From NCBI GenBank assembly GCA_002401955.1, contig NVUQ01000004.1, forward strand, positions 1-64,000: a stretch of DNA of 64,000 nt, written 5' to 3'. The translations under genes were made by a program, and so were the position numbers. Positions 35,633-45,353 of the stretch are shown piece by piece. Source of the DNA: Flavobacteriales bacterium. Its GTDB lineage: Bacteria > Bacteroidota > Bacteroidia > Flavobacteriales_E > Vicingaceae. The notes beneath the pieces are model-generated. The model did no database searches, had not been told where the DNA came from, and saw only the letters and a list, made by a program, of their open reading frames with translations. Position 1 is the first letter of the stretch, and every line of letters starts with the position of its first letter.

Positions 35633-38086
35633 TTATATATCTGCTCTAAAGGTAAAAACAAAGTTCCTTCCTGAGCCGCTAACTCCTGATGCAAAAGGGC
35701 GGTAATGTATGTCTAACATATTTTCTAGAGCGGCTTGAATAGAAAAAGATTTACTCAATTGCATTTGAGCTCTAATATTAAAAGTGTACCATGCTGGGGT
35801 TCCATAAATTTCTCCGGTTTTGACTTTGGCGGCTTTCTCTTCATTATCTTCACCAGAAGGAGAATAATCAGCAATTAATTTTTCAAATTGGTATTTAGCA
35901 TAAACAGCTACGGTTAATGGATCTGAATGGATAATAAAATCAGTTCTTCCGTAAAGTGGAGGAATATGACCTAAAGGAAGATCATCAGTTACATTTCTTC
36001 CAAGCGTGTAGTTTAATGTGCTTTTTACTGTAAACTCTTCACTTAATTGAGCTTTAAGATTCATTGATGCTCCATAAACAAAGGCCTCTTTTGCATTTAC
36101 ATTGGTTTGCATTTGTAATAAATCTCCATCATATACTAATGAATCAACACCATCAATAGAATAAAAATCTCTAACAATAGCATCTTGCAAGAGTGTGTAA
36201 AAACCAACAGCATTTATTACCAATTTCTCATCTCCAAAAGAACGTGTAATTCCTATTTCTCCATTGTAAGCTTTTTCTGGAGTTAATTGATCATTAGGAA
36301 CTAATACAAAATCATTTTTAGCAAAAACTTTCCCAACATCATCAATATTAGGGCTTCTAAATGCTGTAGAAACAGCTAATTGTATGTTCCATTTTTTATT
36401 GGGATGAAATACAAAGCCAGCATTACCTGTTAATGCTCCGTTGTTATTATTTATTTCATTAAAAGGAAGGTTAATAAAAGTGGTATCTGCAAAAGAAGCT
36501 GTTAACATGGAGTAGCTGTATCTCGCACCTAAACTGTATGTTGCTTTTTTTGTAAAGTTGTTTTTAAAGGTAAGATAAGCTGCAGTACTTGTTAATGTAC
36601 TTCCATTATCGGGATATCGTGTAGAGGCAACAGATTGTTCTGCTGTAACAATGTTTTCAGAAAATGCAGAAGAAATTACATTGTTATGAATGGCTTCAAT
36701 CCCGTAATACCATTGCGATTTGTTTTTGTTGTCTTTTAAGAAGTCGATGTTTACTCCATAAACACTAACATCTTCCTCTCGGGTAGTTCTAATGTCGTTT
36801 CCAAATTGTCTTGAAATTCTGTCTTCATCAATTTTTTGATAGTGGGTAAGTACTTCTACCTTACTAAACCATTTACTATCGGATAGTATTTTTGCAGAAA
36901 GTGAGCCTAAAAATCTGTTTTGTGGACCATAATACCATTCTGCCCATTTTAAATTTTCATTGTCGTTATAATTTGTCATTAAATCATATCTCGGAACATT
37001 TGATGTGGTTGAGTATTGTGTATTAAGTGTAAGTAAAAAGTTCTCAGAAACTTTAAAGCTAATTTTTTCAAGTAAATCGGTTTGATTATAACCTGTACCA
37101 ATCTGTTTGTTAAAATCACTTTTTCTAATCAGGGTGTCTTTATCATTTATTCTGTCAGCATAATTTTTTACAACACCAAAATCAGGATAAGTAGAATTTG
37201 CTCCGCCTCCCATTTTTAAATCTTCAAACTGGCTAAAAGTTACACTGGTAACCGCTGCAATTCTTTTACCTCCTAAATTAAAATCAAAATGTACTGTCTT
37301 TTCTTGATTTGCAGTAGCGTATCTTGCGTAAGCATCTGCACTGTTGTTGTTAATCGTGTCTTTTTCAGCTCTAAATTTAGGTGTTTTTGTTTCGTAATGT
37401 ACTACACCTCCAATAGCATCACTACCATAAATAACGGAGTTTGACCCATAAATTATACTTGTTTTTTCAATAATTGAATTATCTAAGGTAATCGCATTTT
37501 GTAAATGCCCACTTCTATATATAGCGTTGTTCATCCTAACACCATCAACAACCAATAAAACACGGTTGGCTTCAAAGCCCCTAATTATTGGGCTACCTCC
37601 ACCCATCTGACTTTTTTGAATGTAAACGCCCCCGCTTAATTCTAACATTTCTGCAGTTGTTTGAGGGTTATTAAACTGAACAGTTTTGGCATCAATATGA
37701 TCAATTTTTGAAACCACTTCTAATGCTTTATTTTTTTCTTGTTCGGCAATTATTTCAATCGTAGGGATATTTATTATTTGTTGGGTAAGGTAAATAGTGT
37801 TTCCAATGTTTAGTTTAGGAATCATAAAGGTGGCGTAGCTTTGGTGGGTAAATATTAAGGTGTCCCTTTTTGAAAATTTAGAAATATCAAGAATCCCTAG
37901 CGTGTCTGAAATGGCGGATACAGATTGGTTTTTATTGTACACAAAAACTTCACTAACACCTTTTTTGCTTTCAGAATTTTGAACTTTAATTTTTTGTGAA
38001 AAAGAGGATAAAGAGCATAAAAAGAGTATTAGAAAGCTAATTCTTTTTAATTTGTTGCTATTGTTAATAATGTTTGAAAAGGGCAT
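35633..38086 (-). CDS. TonB-dependent outer-membrane receptor
   Basis: This 817-aa protein has a signal peptide (CSLSSFSQ), a carboxypeptidase-regulatory-like beta domain (residues ~30-110), a TonB plug (GGVYIQKSQMGGGSPIIRGF and YGSDAIGGVVHYETKTP) and a 22-strand barrel ending in FVFTFRADI with a C-terminal aromatic-hydrophobic strand. It resembles vitamin B12/ferric siderophore-type receptors rather than SusC. No SusD partner is adjacent. The substrate is unknown. Its start overlaps the recO stop by one base. Confidence 0.92.
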   Translation of the reverse strand: MPFSNIINNSNKLKRISFLILFLCSLSSFSQKIKVQNSESKKGVSEVFVYNKNQSVSAISDTLGILDISKFSKRDTLIFTHQSYATFMIPKLNIGNTIYLTQQIINIPTIEIIAEQEKNKALEVVSKIDHIDAKTVQFNNPQTTAEMLELSGGVYIQKSQMGGGSPIIRGFEANRVLLVVDGVRMNNAIYRSGHLQNAITLDNSIIEKTSIIYGSNSVIYGSDAIGGVVHYETKTPKFRAEKDTINNNSADAYARYATANQEKTVHFDFNLGGKRIAAVTSVTFSQFEDLKMGGGANSTYPDFGVVKNYADRINDKDTLIRKSDFNKQIGTGYNQTDLLEKISFKVSENFLLTLNTQYSTTSNVPRYDLMTNYNDNENLKWAEWYYGPQNRFLGSLSAKILSDSKWFSKVEVLTHYQKIDEDRISRQFGNDIRTTREEDVSVYGVNIDFLKDNKNKSQWYYGIEAIHNNVISSAFSENIVTAEQSVASTRYPDNGSTLTSTAAYLTFKNNFTKKATYSLGARYSYSMLTASFADTTFINLPFNEINNNNGALTGNAGFVFHPNKKWNIQLAVSTAFRSPNIDDVGKVFAKNDFVLVPNDQLTPEKAYNGEIGITRSFGDEKLVINAVGFYTLLQDAIVRDFYSIDGVDSLVYDGDLLQMQTNVNAKEAFVYGASMNLKAQLSEEFTVKSTLNYTLGRNVTDDLPLGHIPPLYGRTDFIIHSDPLTVAVYAKYQFEKLIADYSPSGEDNEEKAAKVKTGEIYGTPAWYTFNIRAQMQLSKSFSIQAALENMLDIHYRPFASGVSGSGRNFVFTFRADI

Positions 38087-38817
38087 TAATTTAGGACTTC
38101 TTCTAAAATGTCTAATGTTTTTAAGTTGTCGAAATTACTTAAATGCAAACTATAATAATTCAAAATAGTACTTAAAAGCATTTTTCTTTGTTTGTTGTTA
38201 ATAATTAGAGTTGTCATTGTATCAAAATTTGCACCAAAAACTTGATATAAAAGTGTTGAAATAGGAGGTTCTACAAAAGCACGGTGATAGGGTAATAACG
38301 TTAGAAAACAACCTTCTTGTAAATCGAAATAAAAAGAATTTGTTTTTGGTTGAGTAGAAATGTGAGGATAAAAACCTAAGTACTTGCTTAAATTAGCTAA
38401 AAAGAGAAGGTGAAAGTTTGAATATCCATTATCAGATAAATCTAAAAACTGAATAGATTGATGTAAAAATTCAAAAAGAGAGGCGTTGGCTTCCTCTTCT
38501 TTAATGGACTTGTAAAGTATTTCTGCAATAAAAAATGCGATAGATGATTTACTGATGTCAAAAGGAATAGTCTGAAACGGAATTTCTAAATCGATTGTTT
38601 TTACACGTTGTAAACCTTTGTTTTCTTTGTGATTAGCTGTTATTTCTACCAATGATAGTGGTTGAAGGTAGGCTGCTTTGTTTTTGGCTTTTTTATTTCT
38701 TACTCCATTTAAGATGTAGGATTGTAAACCGTAATTTTCAGTATAAACTTTGGCAATTACACTTTTTTCAGAATACTTAAAATGATGAATAATAATGCCT
38801 TTGGTAGAGGTAAGCAT
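38086..38817 (-). CDS. recO: DNA repair protein RecO
   Basis: This 243-aa protein begins LTSTKGIIIHHFKYSEKSVI, the RecO N-terminal OB-fold, and continues with LNGVRNKKAKNKAAYLQPLS and a helical C-terminal domain. RecO works with RecR and RecF to load RecA onto gapped DNA. The zinc-cysteine cluster found in some RecO proteins is not visible here. It overlaps porZ upstream and the TonB receptor downstream by one base each, forming a tight operon. Confidence 0.92.
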   Translation of the reverse strand: MLTSTKGIIIHHFKYSEKSVIAKVYTENYGLQSYILNGVRNKKAKNKAAYLQPLSLVEITANHKENKGLQRVKTIDLEIPFQTIPFDISKSSIAFFIAEILYKSIKEEEANASLFEFLHQSIQFLDLSDNGYSNFHLLFLANLSKYLGFYPHISTQPKTNSFYFDLQEGCFLTLLPYHRAFVEPPISTLLYQVFGANFDTMTTLIINNKQRKMLLSTILNYYSLHLSNFDNLKTLDILEEVLN

Positions 38818-41138
38818 TAGTGAATAAAGAGAATTTTTGCAACAGCTTTTAAATCACCATTAGGGCTTCCGTTAAAAATCATGTAAACGCCAGTATGAAC
38901 TTTATTTCCATTAAAATCTTTTCCATCCCAAATGGCTTGCCCACCCAAAGAGGTTGTTTGGTAAACAATGTTTCCACTTATATCTGTTATTCTAACATCA
39001 GTATCTTTTACTAATCCTCTAATGGCAATTGTTCCAGTAAAATCAGGTTTAACAGGGTTGGGGTATACAAAAACATTGTTAAAATCTGTATCAGCTTCCG
39101 TGGCTGTTCCTTTAAAAGATATAAGTCCTTTTTCTGTTCCAAAAAATACTTCTCCCGTTTTAGGGTTAATTTCAATATCAAAAATATTGTTAGAAAATAA
39201 AGGGCTATTTTCAGTGGTAAAATGCTCTACTTCTTCTGTACCATCTTCACTCATTAAATATACTCCAGAGTTTTGTGTTCCTATCCATTTTCTATTTGCA
39301 CCATCAATTGCTATTACGGTTACAGTTTCAGTTTCTAATAACACCTGTGTTTGACCATCTTGTTGTATATAAATTTGTTCTGCCTTTATATTTTCATCAA
39401 ATACAGCAGAAGAATTATAAAAAACTGCAATACCTTCATCGGTTCCGATCCAAATCTCACCGTCAAGATCTTCTTCTATTGCAAAGATTACTGTCCCTGG
39501 AACGTTAGCATCATAATATGGAAAATCAGAATTTATTGAGATTGTATCACCAGTTAATAATACCGCTAAATCATCACTTTTGTTACTAAGGGTATTGTTA
39601 TCATCAAAGACAATAATGCCTTTTGTTTGAGTGTTTATAATCCATTTATAATTATTTTTATCAATAATCATATCTTGATATTGATCTAAAGCATTTGTGA
39701 ACCCTGGGAAAGAATAATTGTACCAATTATTTGTAGGAGTTTTTACAGCTAAAATATTTTCAGTAAAGGAGTTTAAAATCCAAAGATTGTTGTCCTTGTC
39801 AAAATTTAAAGGGCCTGTAACAGTTAAGCTTCCTAGGTTATCCAAAATAGAATTTTGAGCGTTAAAGATGTTTGTAAGGTTCCCATTATTAAACTCTAAT
39901 AGACCATCTTGCCACGATGAGGCATAAACATTGCTAGTGTTTTGGGGGTTTATTGCAATATTCACTAGTTTAGCAAGATTGTTTCCTTGAGGGTTTTGAA
40001 AAGTTAGAGGTAAGTCTGACCAAGTTCTCTTAGATTGATGATTTATAATCTTTTCATCGATTTTAATCCCATAACCCCCTGAAACTGTCCATAATTCATC
40101 ATCAACAAAATCCATATTAAAAATGTTTGTTGTTGAAGGGCCGTTAAGCGTAATAATGTCACCATCATAACTATTTTTTTTACGTAGTATGCCATGCGAT
40201 TCTTCAGCAATTAACATATAACCTTCATCATCTAAAACTGTTTCAAAAGGAGAAATGTTGAACAGTGATTTATGATGTGTTACAAGCCCTGTAATCGACA
40301 AAGAGACATCATATTTATTAACTTTATTATAATAATTAATAAATAAATGATTTTGTGAAATACTTAATGAATTAATGTTAGTTCCATCAGGTAAAAATTT
40401 TTGCCAAATTCCAGAATCATTATAGTACAAGGTGTCAGCAGCCCATACACTGGAATTTGAGCTTGCAAATAAACGGTTAGAAAACGTTACAATGCTACTA
40501 TAACTTCCTGTTCCAAGATCTGACAATAAAGACCAATTATTGTAATCGGCAAGATTAGAATTGTATTTGTTTGCAAAAAATACACCCTGATTTGTTGCAG
40601 CATAGATGTTTAAACTATCTGTAGTAACAGCGTTAGTTATAACAAAACTGCCTAAAGGGCCAAACATGTAAGTGTCAACTATTTCCGATTTATCTGTATC
40701 TAAAACAACAATTCCAAAACCAGTAGATAGATAAGCTAATTTACCAACAAGGTAAATATGATTGATAGATTTACTTCCAATTATGTTGCTGTTTTTGATA
40801 AAAGAAAGGTTAGTTATATTCTTGTTTTCATCTATAATATCAATGTTCCCATTGGTGTAAGCAATTATTACTCGCTTATTATAATCATTAAATTTTATTT
40901 TTCTTAACCCAATGTCTGAGAGGCCATTAACTAAGTTTAGTCGTTCAGTAATTCCATCTTTAATGTTGTAGGTGAATACTGCAGAATTTGTAGCACAATA
41001 AACCAAGTCTTCACCGTAACTAACGGAAACAGCATCAGAATAAGGGAGATGGTCTTGCCAATCGCCAATAGGAATATCCTGAGAAAATAAGATACTCGTT
41101 TGGAGTACTAATAGTAATGTTAGAAATTTATTAATCAT
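38817..41138 (-). CDS. porZ: Type IX secretion component PorZ-like, beta-propeller with C-terminal sorting domain
   Basis: This 773-aa protein has a signal peptide ending ILFSQ, then IPIGDWQDHLPYSDAVSVSY, the characteristic PorZ opening. Two seven-bladed beta-propellers of Reg_prop-like repeats follow (about residues 20-680), and the end is a T9SS-type sorting domain (VFVYPNPVKPDFTGTIAIRG then a final KILFIH). In Porphyromonas gingivalis PorZ is part of the surface attachment complex that anchors T9SS cargo through A-LPS. Its presence fits the T9SS cargo proteins in this window. Confidence 0.88.
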   Translation of the reverse strand: MINKFLTLLLVLQTSILFSQDIPIGDWQDHLPYSDAVSVSYGEDLVYCATNSAVFTYNIKDGITERLNLVNGLSDIGLRKIKFNDYNKRVIIAYTNGNIDIIDENKNITNLSFIKNSNIIGSKSINHIYLVGKLAYLSTGFGIVVLDTDKSEIVDTYMFGPLGSFVITNAVTTDSLNIYAATNQGVFFANKYNSNLADYNNWSLLSDLGTGSYSSIVTFSNRLFASSNSSVWAADTLYYNDSGIWQKFLPDGTNINSLSISQNHLFINYYNKVNKYDVSLSITGLVTHHKSLFNISPFETVLDDEGYMLIAEESHGILRKKNSYDGDIITLNGPSTTNIFNMDFVDDELWTVSGGYGIKIDEKIINHQSKRTWSDLPLTFQNPQGNNLAKLVNIAINPQNTSNVYASSWQDGLLEFNNGNLTNIFNAQNSILDNLGSLTVTGPLNFDKDNNLWILNSFTENILAVKTPTNNWYNYSFPGFTNALDQYQDMIIDKNNYKWIINTQTKGIIVFDDNNTLSNKSDDLAVLLTGDTISINSDFPYYDANVPGTVIFAIEEDLDGEIWIGTDEGIAVFYNSSAVFDENIKAEQIYIQQDGQTQVLLETETVTVIAIDGANRKWIGTQNSGVYLMSEDGTEEVEHFTTENSPLFSNNIFDIEINPKTGEVFFGTEKGLISFKGTATEADTDFNNVFVYPNPVKPDFTGTIAIRGLVKDTDVRITDISGNIVYQTTSLGGQAIWDGKDFNGNKVHTGVYMIFNGSPNGDLKAVAKILFIH

Positions 41139-41195
41139 AAAACTTTATGCAAGATTTTAACTGGTTTTGACAAATTATATTGTGTAAAAATAAGT

Positions 41196-41203
41196 TATAT
41201 TTA
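41196..41203 (+). promoter_or_regulatory. Near-consensus -7 box TATATTTA for tRNA-Arg
   Basis: One mismatch to TAnnTTTG, 12 nt before the mature tRNA 5' end. A TTTG (41166-41169) lies 26 nt upstream, somewhat further than usual for a -33 element. Confidence 0.4.
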
Positions 41204-41215
41204 CGAAAAATTAAT

Positions 41216-41289
41216 GGCTCCGTAGTTCAACTGGATAGAATGGCAGATTTCGGCTCTGCTGGTTGGGGGTTCGAATCCCTCCGGGGTCA
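41216..41289 (+). tRNA. tRNA-Arg (anticodon UCG)
   Basis: A full cloverleaf folds by hand. The acceptor stem pairs GGCTCCG with CGGGGTC with two G:U pairs. The D stem is GTTC/GAAT, and the anticodon stem is GCAGA/TCTGC with loop TTTCGGC, giving anticodon TCG at 41250-41252. The T stem is GGGGG/CCCTC with loop TTCGAAT, and the discriminator is A. CCA is not encoded. It reads CGA/CGG codons. A glycosyltransferase gene starts 18 nt downstream, so the two may share a transcript. Confidence 0.95.
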
Positions 41290-41307
41290 CGTTTATACTA
41301 GTTAAGA

Positions 41308-42042
41308 ATGTCAAAAAGTTGTACAATTATTATTCCTTGCTACAACGAAGGCAATCGTATTTTATCTAATGAATTTTTAGCTTTTTTAGAGATTAACAAT
41401 CACTTTTCGTTTGTGTTTGTTGATGATGGTAGTTCTGACAATACATTTTCTATTTTACAAAAGTTAGCACAACATAGTAAAATTTCATGTTTAAGATTAG
41501 ATAAAAATAAGGGTAAGGCTGAGGCTGTTAGGCATGGTATAAATCATACAATTAAAAAAGGGATAGATGGTTATGTGGGGTTTTTAGATGCTGATTTGGC
41601 AATTCCATTAGAAGAGCTAGAAAGATTATATAGGAAACTTGTTGGTTCGGGTGATGTTGAATTTGTTTATTCTTCGAAAAACACTAGATTAAATCACAAT
41701 TTGGAGACTAAATTTAAACGAGTTTTTGTTGGTAGAACACTTTCTAAAATGGTTAAATGGAGTTTAAAAATAGATGTTTATGACACTCAATGTGGTTGTA
41801 AAATAATGACAAAAAAGGTAGCTGAAATTTCTTTCAAAGATGAATTTATAAGCTCATGGTTGTTTGATATTGAAATTTTTTGGAGGTTAATTAAGGCCTA
41901 TGGTAGAAATTATATTTCTACCCACACTAGCGAAATCCCATTACAAAAGTTACTTAATAGGGGAGATTCAAAGGTTAAAATGGGAGATCTAATAAGATTG
42001 CCAATGGAATTTTTAAAAATCCATCAATTTTATAAAAAATAA
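41308..42042 (+). CDS. GT2 polyprenyl-phosphate glycosyltransferase-like protein
   Basis: This 244-aa protein has the GT2 GT-A motifs CTIIIPCYNEGNRI, FVDDGSSDNT and GFLDADLA (DxD), and no C-terminal membrane helices. The layout fits dolichyl/undecaprenyl-phosphate sugar transferases (DPM1-type). It begins 18 nt after tRNA-Arg and is followed 3 nt later by a YfhO-like membrane protein. In Bacillus the GT2 protein CsbB works with YfhO, so this pair may make and use a lipid-linked sugar to decorate an envelope polymer; that is inference. Confidence 0.88.
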   Translation: MSKSCTIIIPCYNEGNRILSNEFLAFLEINNHFSFVFVDDGSSDNTFSILQKLAQHSKISCLRLDKNKGKAEAVRHGINHTIKKGIDGYVGFLDADLAIPLEELERLYRKLVGSGDVEFVYSSKNTRLNHNLETKFKRVFVGRTLSKMVKWSLKIDVYDTQCGCKIMTKKVAEISFKDEFISSWLFDIEIFWRLIKAYGRNYISTHTSEIPLQKLLNRGDSKVKMGDLIRLPMEFLKIHQFYKK

Positions 42043-42045
42043 AAG

Positions 42046-44112
42046 TTGACAAAAAGTAAGGTTAAAAATAGTGTAAATAATATCTTATTAAAAAATAAGT
42101 ATTCTTTAGTATTAATAGTTGCCATTTTATTGTGTTTATGGCCACTTTCTTTTTTTGTATATATCCCAAAATGGGATAATATAAATGGATATTTACCTTA
42201 CCGTTATTTTATTAGTGATTATTTATGGAATGGACATTTACCTTTATGGAACCCATTTCAACGATTAGGTTATCCAGGCTATTCAGATTTACAGAGTGGT
42301 GTTTGGAGCCCTATAATGTGGGTAATAGTGCTTTTTGGAAAATACACTATCAATTCATTAATAGTTGAATTACTTTCATGCTATGTACTTGCAGGCTTGG
42401 GAATGTTTAAGCTAGCAAATTATTTTTTTAATTGTAAAAAAACCAGTCTAATTTTAGGGTTGAGTTATGCTTTATCGGGTTTTATGGTTGGATCGGCACA
42501 GCTAATGGTTTTTTTAATAGCAGTAACTTGGTTCCCTTGGTGTATCTATGCCCTATTACAATTTTTTAAAACATACCGGTTAAAGTATCAATTACTTTCA
42601 GCATTATTTATGGCGTTGTTTATTACTGGAGCCAGTCCTGCTTATACAATTATATTAGGATATATAGTAGTCGGAATTTTTATTTATCAGATTGTAATTC
42701 AGCGTAAAGACGTTGTTAATATTAAGAAAATACTAATTGGAGGAATGTTAATTTTAATAGCATTAGTTATTTTAATAGCTCCTTATATAGTATCTTTTTT
42801 AGAGTTTATCCCTTATTTTAATAGGGGCGATAAATTAGAATATAGCGGGTTTTTATTATCGAACCCTTTTACTCCTGTGAGTTATATTTCTTTTTTATTT
42901 CCACATGCTGTTATTGCAAAATCTGATTGGTTTAACATTACAGATTTAAGTTTGAGAAATGGTTATTTTGGAATATTACTTTTAATAGGAGCTGTTGCTG
43001 CTTTAGGTTCAAGAATTACACGGTTAAAAATGATTCTAATAGTGTGTGTAATAATGTCGTTAATATTAGCAGCAGGCGATAAAACCTTTGTGTTTGAATT
43101 GCTTTATAACTTGCCAGGCTTCGGAATTTTTAGACACCCTTCAGTATTTAGAGCGTTCACTATTTTTTGCTGTATATTACTTGCTGGTGGAGAATTAAAA
43201 CAGGTAATAAATAATGGGGTAGAGCAGCGGCATAAAATTGCTTTTTCGGGAGTAATTGGATTGTTTTTCGTTGCTGGATTGTGGGCATTTACTAAAACCT
43301 CTTTTTCAGAAGTTAAAATGTTAATAGTTAATGCTTTTGATTTTGTAGAATTTTCAGAAAGTGCTCTATCTACTCATTTGTTGTTGAACACTATTATTAC
43401 TATTAGTTTAGTAGGGTTGTTAATTGTGTCGAAGAGAGTTTTTAAGCTCTCTTGGTTTTTGAGTATGATAATTTTTATAGGGTTGGATTTAGGAATTCAA
43501 ACTCAGTTAACAATTCCAACAACAGTGTGTTACAACTTTAAACAGAATGATTTAACTCAATTCTTTAAAGAAATTCCTAACGAAATCAACCAAAAAGATA
43601 ATTATACAGCTCTTAAAGAATTAAATGAGAAACAACCTCTAGTTAAAACAAATGGAATATGGCAAAATGTATCTACATTCAATAAAACACTTTCTTGCGT
43701 TGGAGTTAACCCAATGCGATTTAAAAGTTTTGATCAAGCTAAAGAAAATGGAAATTTGGCCCAATCTTTAGAGCGTAACATTATATATTTTATTGATTCT
43801 AATCTTGTATTAGACGATATTTTTGTTGGGTATAATAAGTTTTCAGCTAAAATTAATAAACCTAGTAATCAAAATCAAAAACTTGTTCTAAATCAAAATT
43901 ATCATGATTTATGGAATGTTACTCTTAATGGAGAAAAAATTCCTATCGCTAAGCATAATCAATTAACTATGGAGGTTGTTATTCCAAAAAATACTAGTGG
44001 AATAATTGAGTTTGAGTATAGGTCTTCTAAAATTATTTATGCTATAATAATTAGCATTATGGGTTACTTTTTGTTTTTATCTTTAATTTTTAGCTTAAAA
44101 TTAAAGAAATGA
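42046..44112 (+). CDS. YfhO-like polytopic membrane glycosyltransferase candidate
   Basis: This 688-aa protein has about 12-13 predicted helices. WDNINGYLPYRYFISDYLWN and LPLWNPFQRLGYPGYSDLQS in the first periplasmic loop are typical of the YfhO family (GT-C-like). The C-terminal soluble part holds beta-rich YfhO-type sequence (NQNYHDLWNVTLNGEKIP). The start is TTG at 42046, 3 nt after the GT2 stop; no ATG lies before the first membrane helix. The protein probably transfers a lipid-linked sugar outside the membrane. It overlaps the next ATG by 4 nt. Confidence 0.82.
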   Translation: MTKSKVKNSVNNILLKNKYSLVLIVAILLCLWPLSFFVYIPKWDNINGYLPYRYFISDYLWNGHLPLWNPFQRLGYPGYSDLQSGVWSPIMWVIVLFGKYTINSLIVELLSCYVLAGLGMFKLANYFFNCKKTSLILGLSYALSGFMVGSAQLMVFLIAVTWFPWCIYALLQFFKTYRLKYQLLSALFMALFITGASPAYTIILGYIVVGIFIYQIVIQRKDVVNIKKILIGGMLILIALVILIAPYIVSFLEFIPYFNRGDKLEYSGFLLSNPFTPVSYISFLFPHAVIAKSDWFNITDLSLRNGYFGILLLIGAVAALGSRITRLKMILIVCVIMSLILAAGDKTFVFELLYNLPGFGIFRHPSVFRAFTIFCCILLAGGELKQVINNGVEQRHKIAFSGVIGLFFVAGLWAFTKTSFSEVKMLIVNAFDFVEFSESALSTHLLLNTIITISLVGLLIVSKRVFKLSWFLSMIIFIGLDLGIQTQLTIPTTVCYNFKQNDLTQFFKEIPNEINQKDNYTALKELNEKQPLVKTNGIWQNVSTFNKTLSCVGVNPMRFKSFDQAKENGNLAQSLERNIIYFIDSNLVLDDIFVGYNKFSAKINKPSNQNQKLVLNQNYHDLWNVTLNGEKIPIAKHNQLTMEVVIPKNTSGIIEFEYRSSKIIYAIIISIMGYFLFLSLIFSLKLKK

Positions 44113-45353
44113 TTCTTGAGCGTAAAAGGTTAACTCCTCTTATCTTGTGTCTGTTGTTAACACTTTTTAGTTTGGTGTTACATACTCTTCCTCAGGTTAA
44201 TACAATGATAAATTATGTTAAAGAGGGAGAACCTAAACAGGCAGGGTTGAAAATATCGAATCGTTTTTTGTCTTATGCAGTTAATTACCATAAGACTCTT
44301 CCTGATTTTCAAAAAAGGCAAGTTACTACGACCATAATAGAGTGGGTAGCGAATGTTTTTAATCTAAGGATTGCTGTTTCTTTCGTTTGGGTTAATTTTT
44401 CTTTTCTCTTCTTTTGCGGGCTACTTGTTTATTATTTAGGACAACTTTATGCATTAACTCATTCTCAATCATTATGGAGTATTGTATTTTTTTATTGTAG
44501 TTTTTCTGTTTTACTTGCTTATTTTATTCCAATAGCAACTTATGATGAGTCAATTCAATACTTTTTTATTTTATTGAGTTTGATTGCCTTAAATAAGGAT
44601 AAAAAGATTTTGTTTGTTGTTGCTTTTACATTAGCCACATTAACCCGAGAGAGCTCGTTAATACTGCTTCCTGGAATCGCTTTTTTTCTGCTTAATATTG
44701 ATTTTAAAAATGCCATTCAAAAAAAGTTGAAAACGGTTTTTAAAATAATTCCTGTTGCTCTTCCTGTTGTTTTTTATATTCTTTATCTATTGTGGTTTTA
44801 CAAAGAAAATCCAGAAACTTACGAACAAACTAAAGTAGTCATGGCAGCCAAATCATCTGTTTATTTAAAGAATTTTGGGAGTGTTAAAAATCTTAGTAGA
44901 ACTATTTTGTTTTTTATATCAGTTTATCTTTTACCCATGTTCTTTCTTCTTTTTTATAAAAAACAACACTTTTTTTCTCCTTTTGAATCTAAGTTAATCC
45001 GAGCTTTCGTTATCACTTTTTGCATTAATACTCCCTTTATTTTAGCATTTGGATATGCAGAGGAATGTCGTGTTTTTACTCTTCCGTTACTTTTCCTTTT
45101 TCCAGTTTTTGGAAAAATAGTCAGAGAATTATTGCCTTTTTCACTAAGCTTTTTTGCCTACCTAATTCATCCAAAAAGATTGGGGTTTTTAATAGGCTCA
45201 GCAGTAATGGGATGGATGTTTTTCGATTATGCATTTGGCTTAGCTAATCTAATGGAAGAGAATTTTTATCGAGAATACAATACTATTTCTATCACTATTA
45301 TATCATTAATAACGATATGGAGTTATAAAAAAAATGTCTCTAACCCAAAATAG
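44109..45353 (+). CDS. Polytopic membrane protein, possibly GT-C glycosyltransferase-like
   Basis: This 414-aa protein has about 10 membrane helices. Its start overlaps the YfhO-like stop (ATGA), so it belongs to the same operon. [20 protein letters not shown] and [20 protein letters not shown] resemble loop regions of GT-C family membrane enzymes, but no clear family signature is seen. Its end overlaps the convergent pgk gene by 14 nt. The role is probably linked to the two glycan genes upstream. Confidence 0.7.
   Translation: MILERKRLTPLILCLLLTLFSLVLHTLPQVNTMINYVKEGEPKQAGLKISNRFLSYAVNYHKTLPDFQKRQVTTTIIEWVANVFNLRIAVSFVWVNFSFLFFCGLLVYYLGQLYALTHSQSLWSIVFFYCSFSVLLAYFIPIATYDESIQYFFILLSLIALNKDKKILFVVAFTLATLTRESSLILLPGIAFFLLNIDFKNAIQKKLKTVFKIIPVALPVVFYILYLLWFYKENPETYEQTKVVMAAKSSVYLKNFGSVKNLSRTILFFISVYLLPMFFLLFYKKQHFFSPFESKLIRAFVITFCINTPFILAFGYAEECRVFTLPLLFLFPVFGKIVRELLPFSLSFFAYLIHPKRLGFLIGSAVMGWMFFDYAFGLANLMEENFYREYNTISITIISLITIWSYKKNVSNPK

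Noticed and set aside
41216-41289. tRNA-Arg as an integration (att) site for an island
   Set aside because: No repeated copy of the tRNA 3' end and no integrase gene were found downstream.
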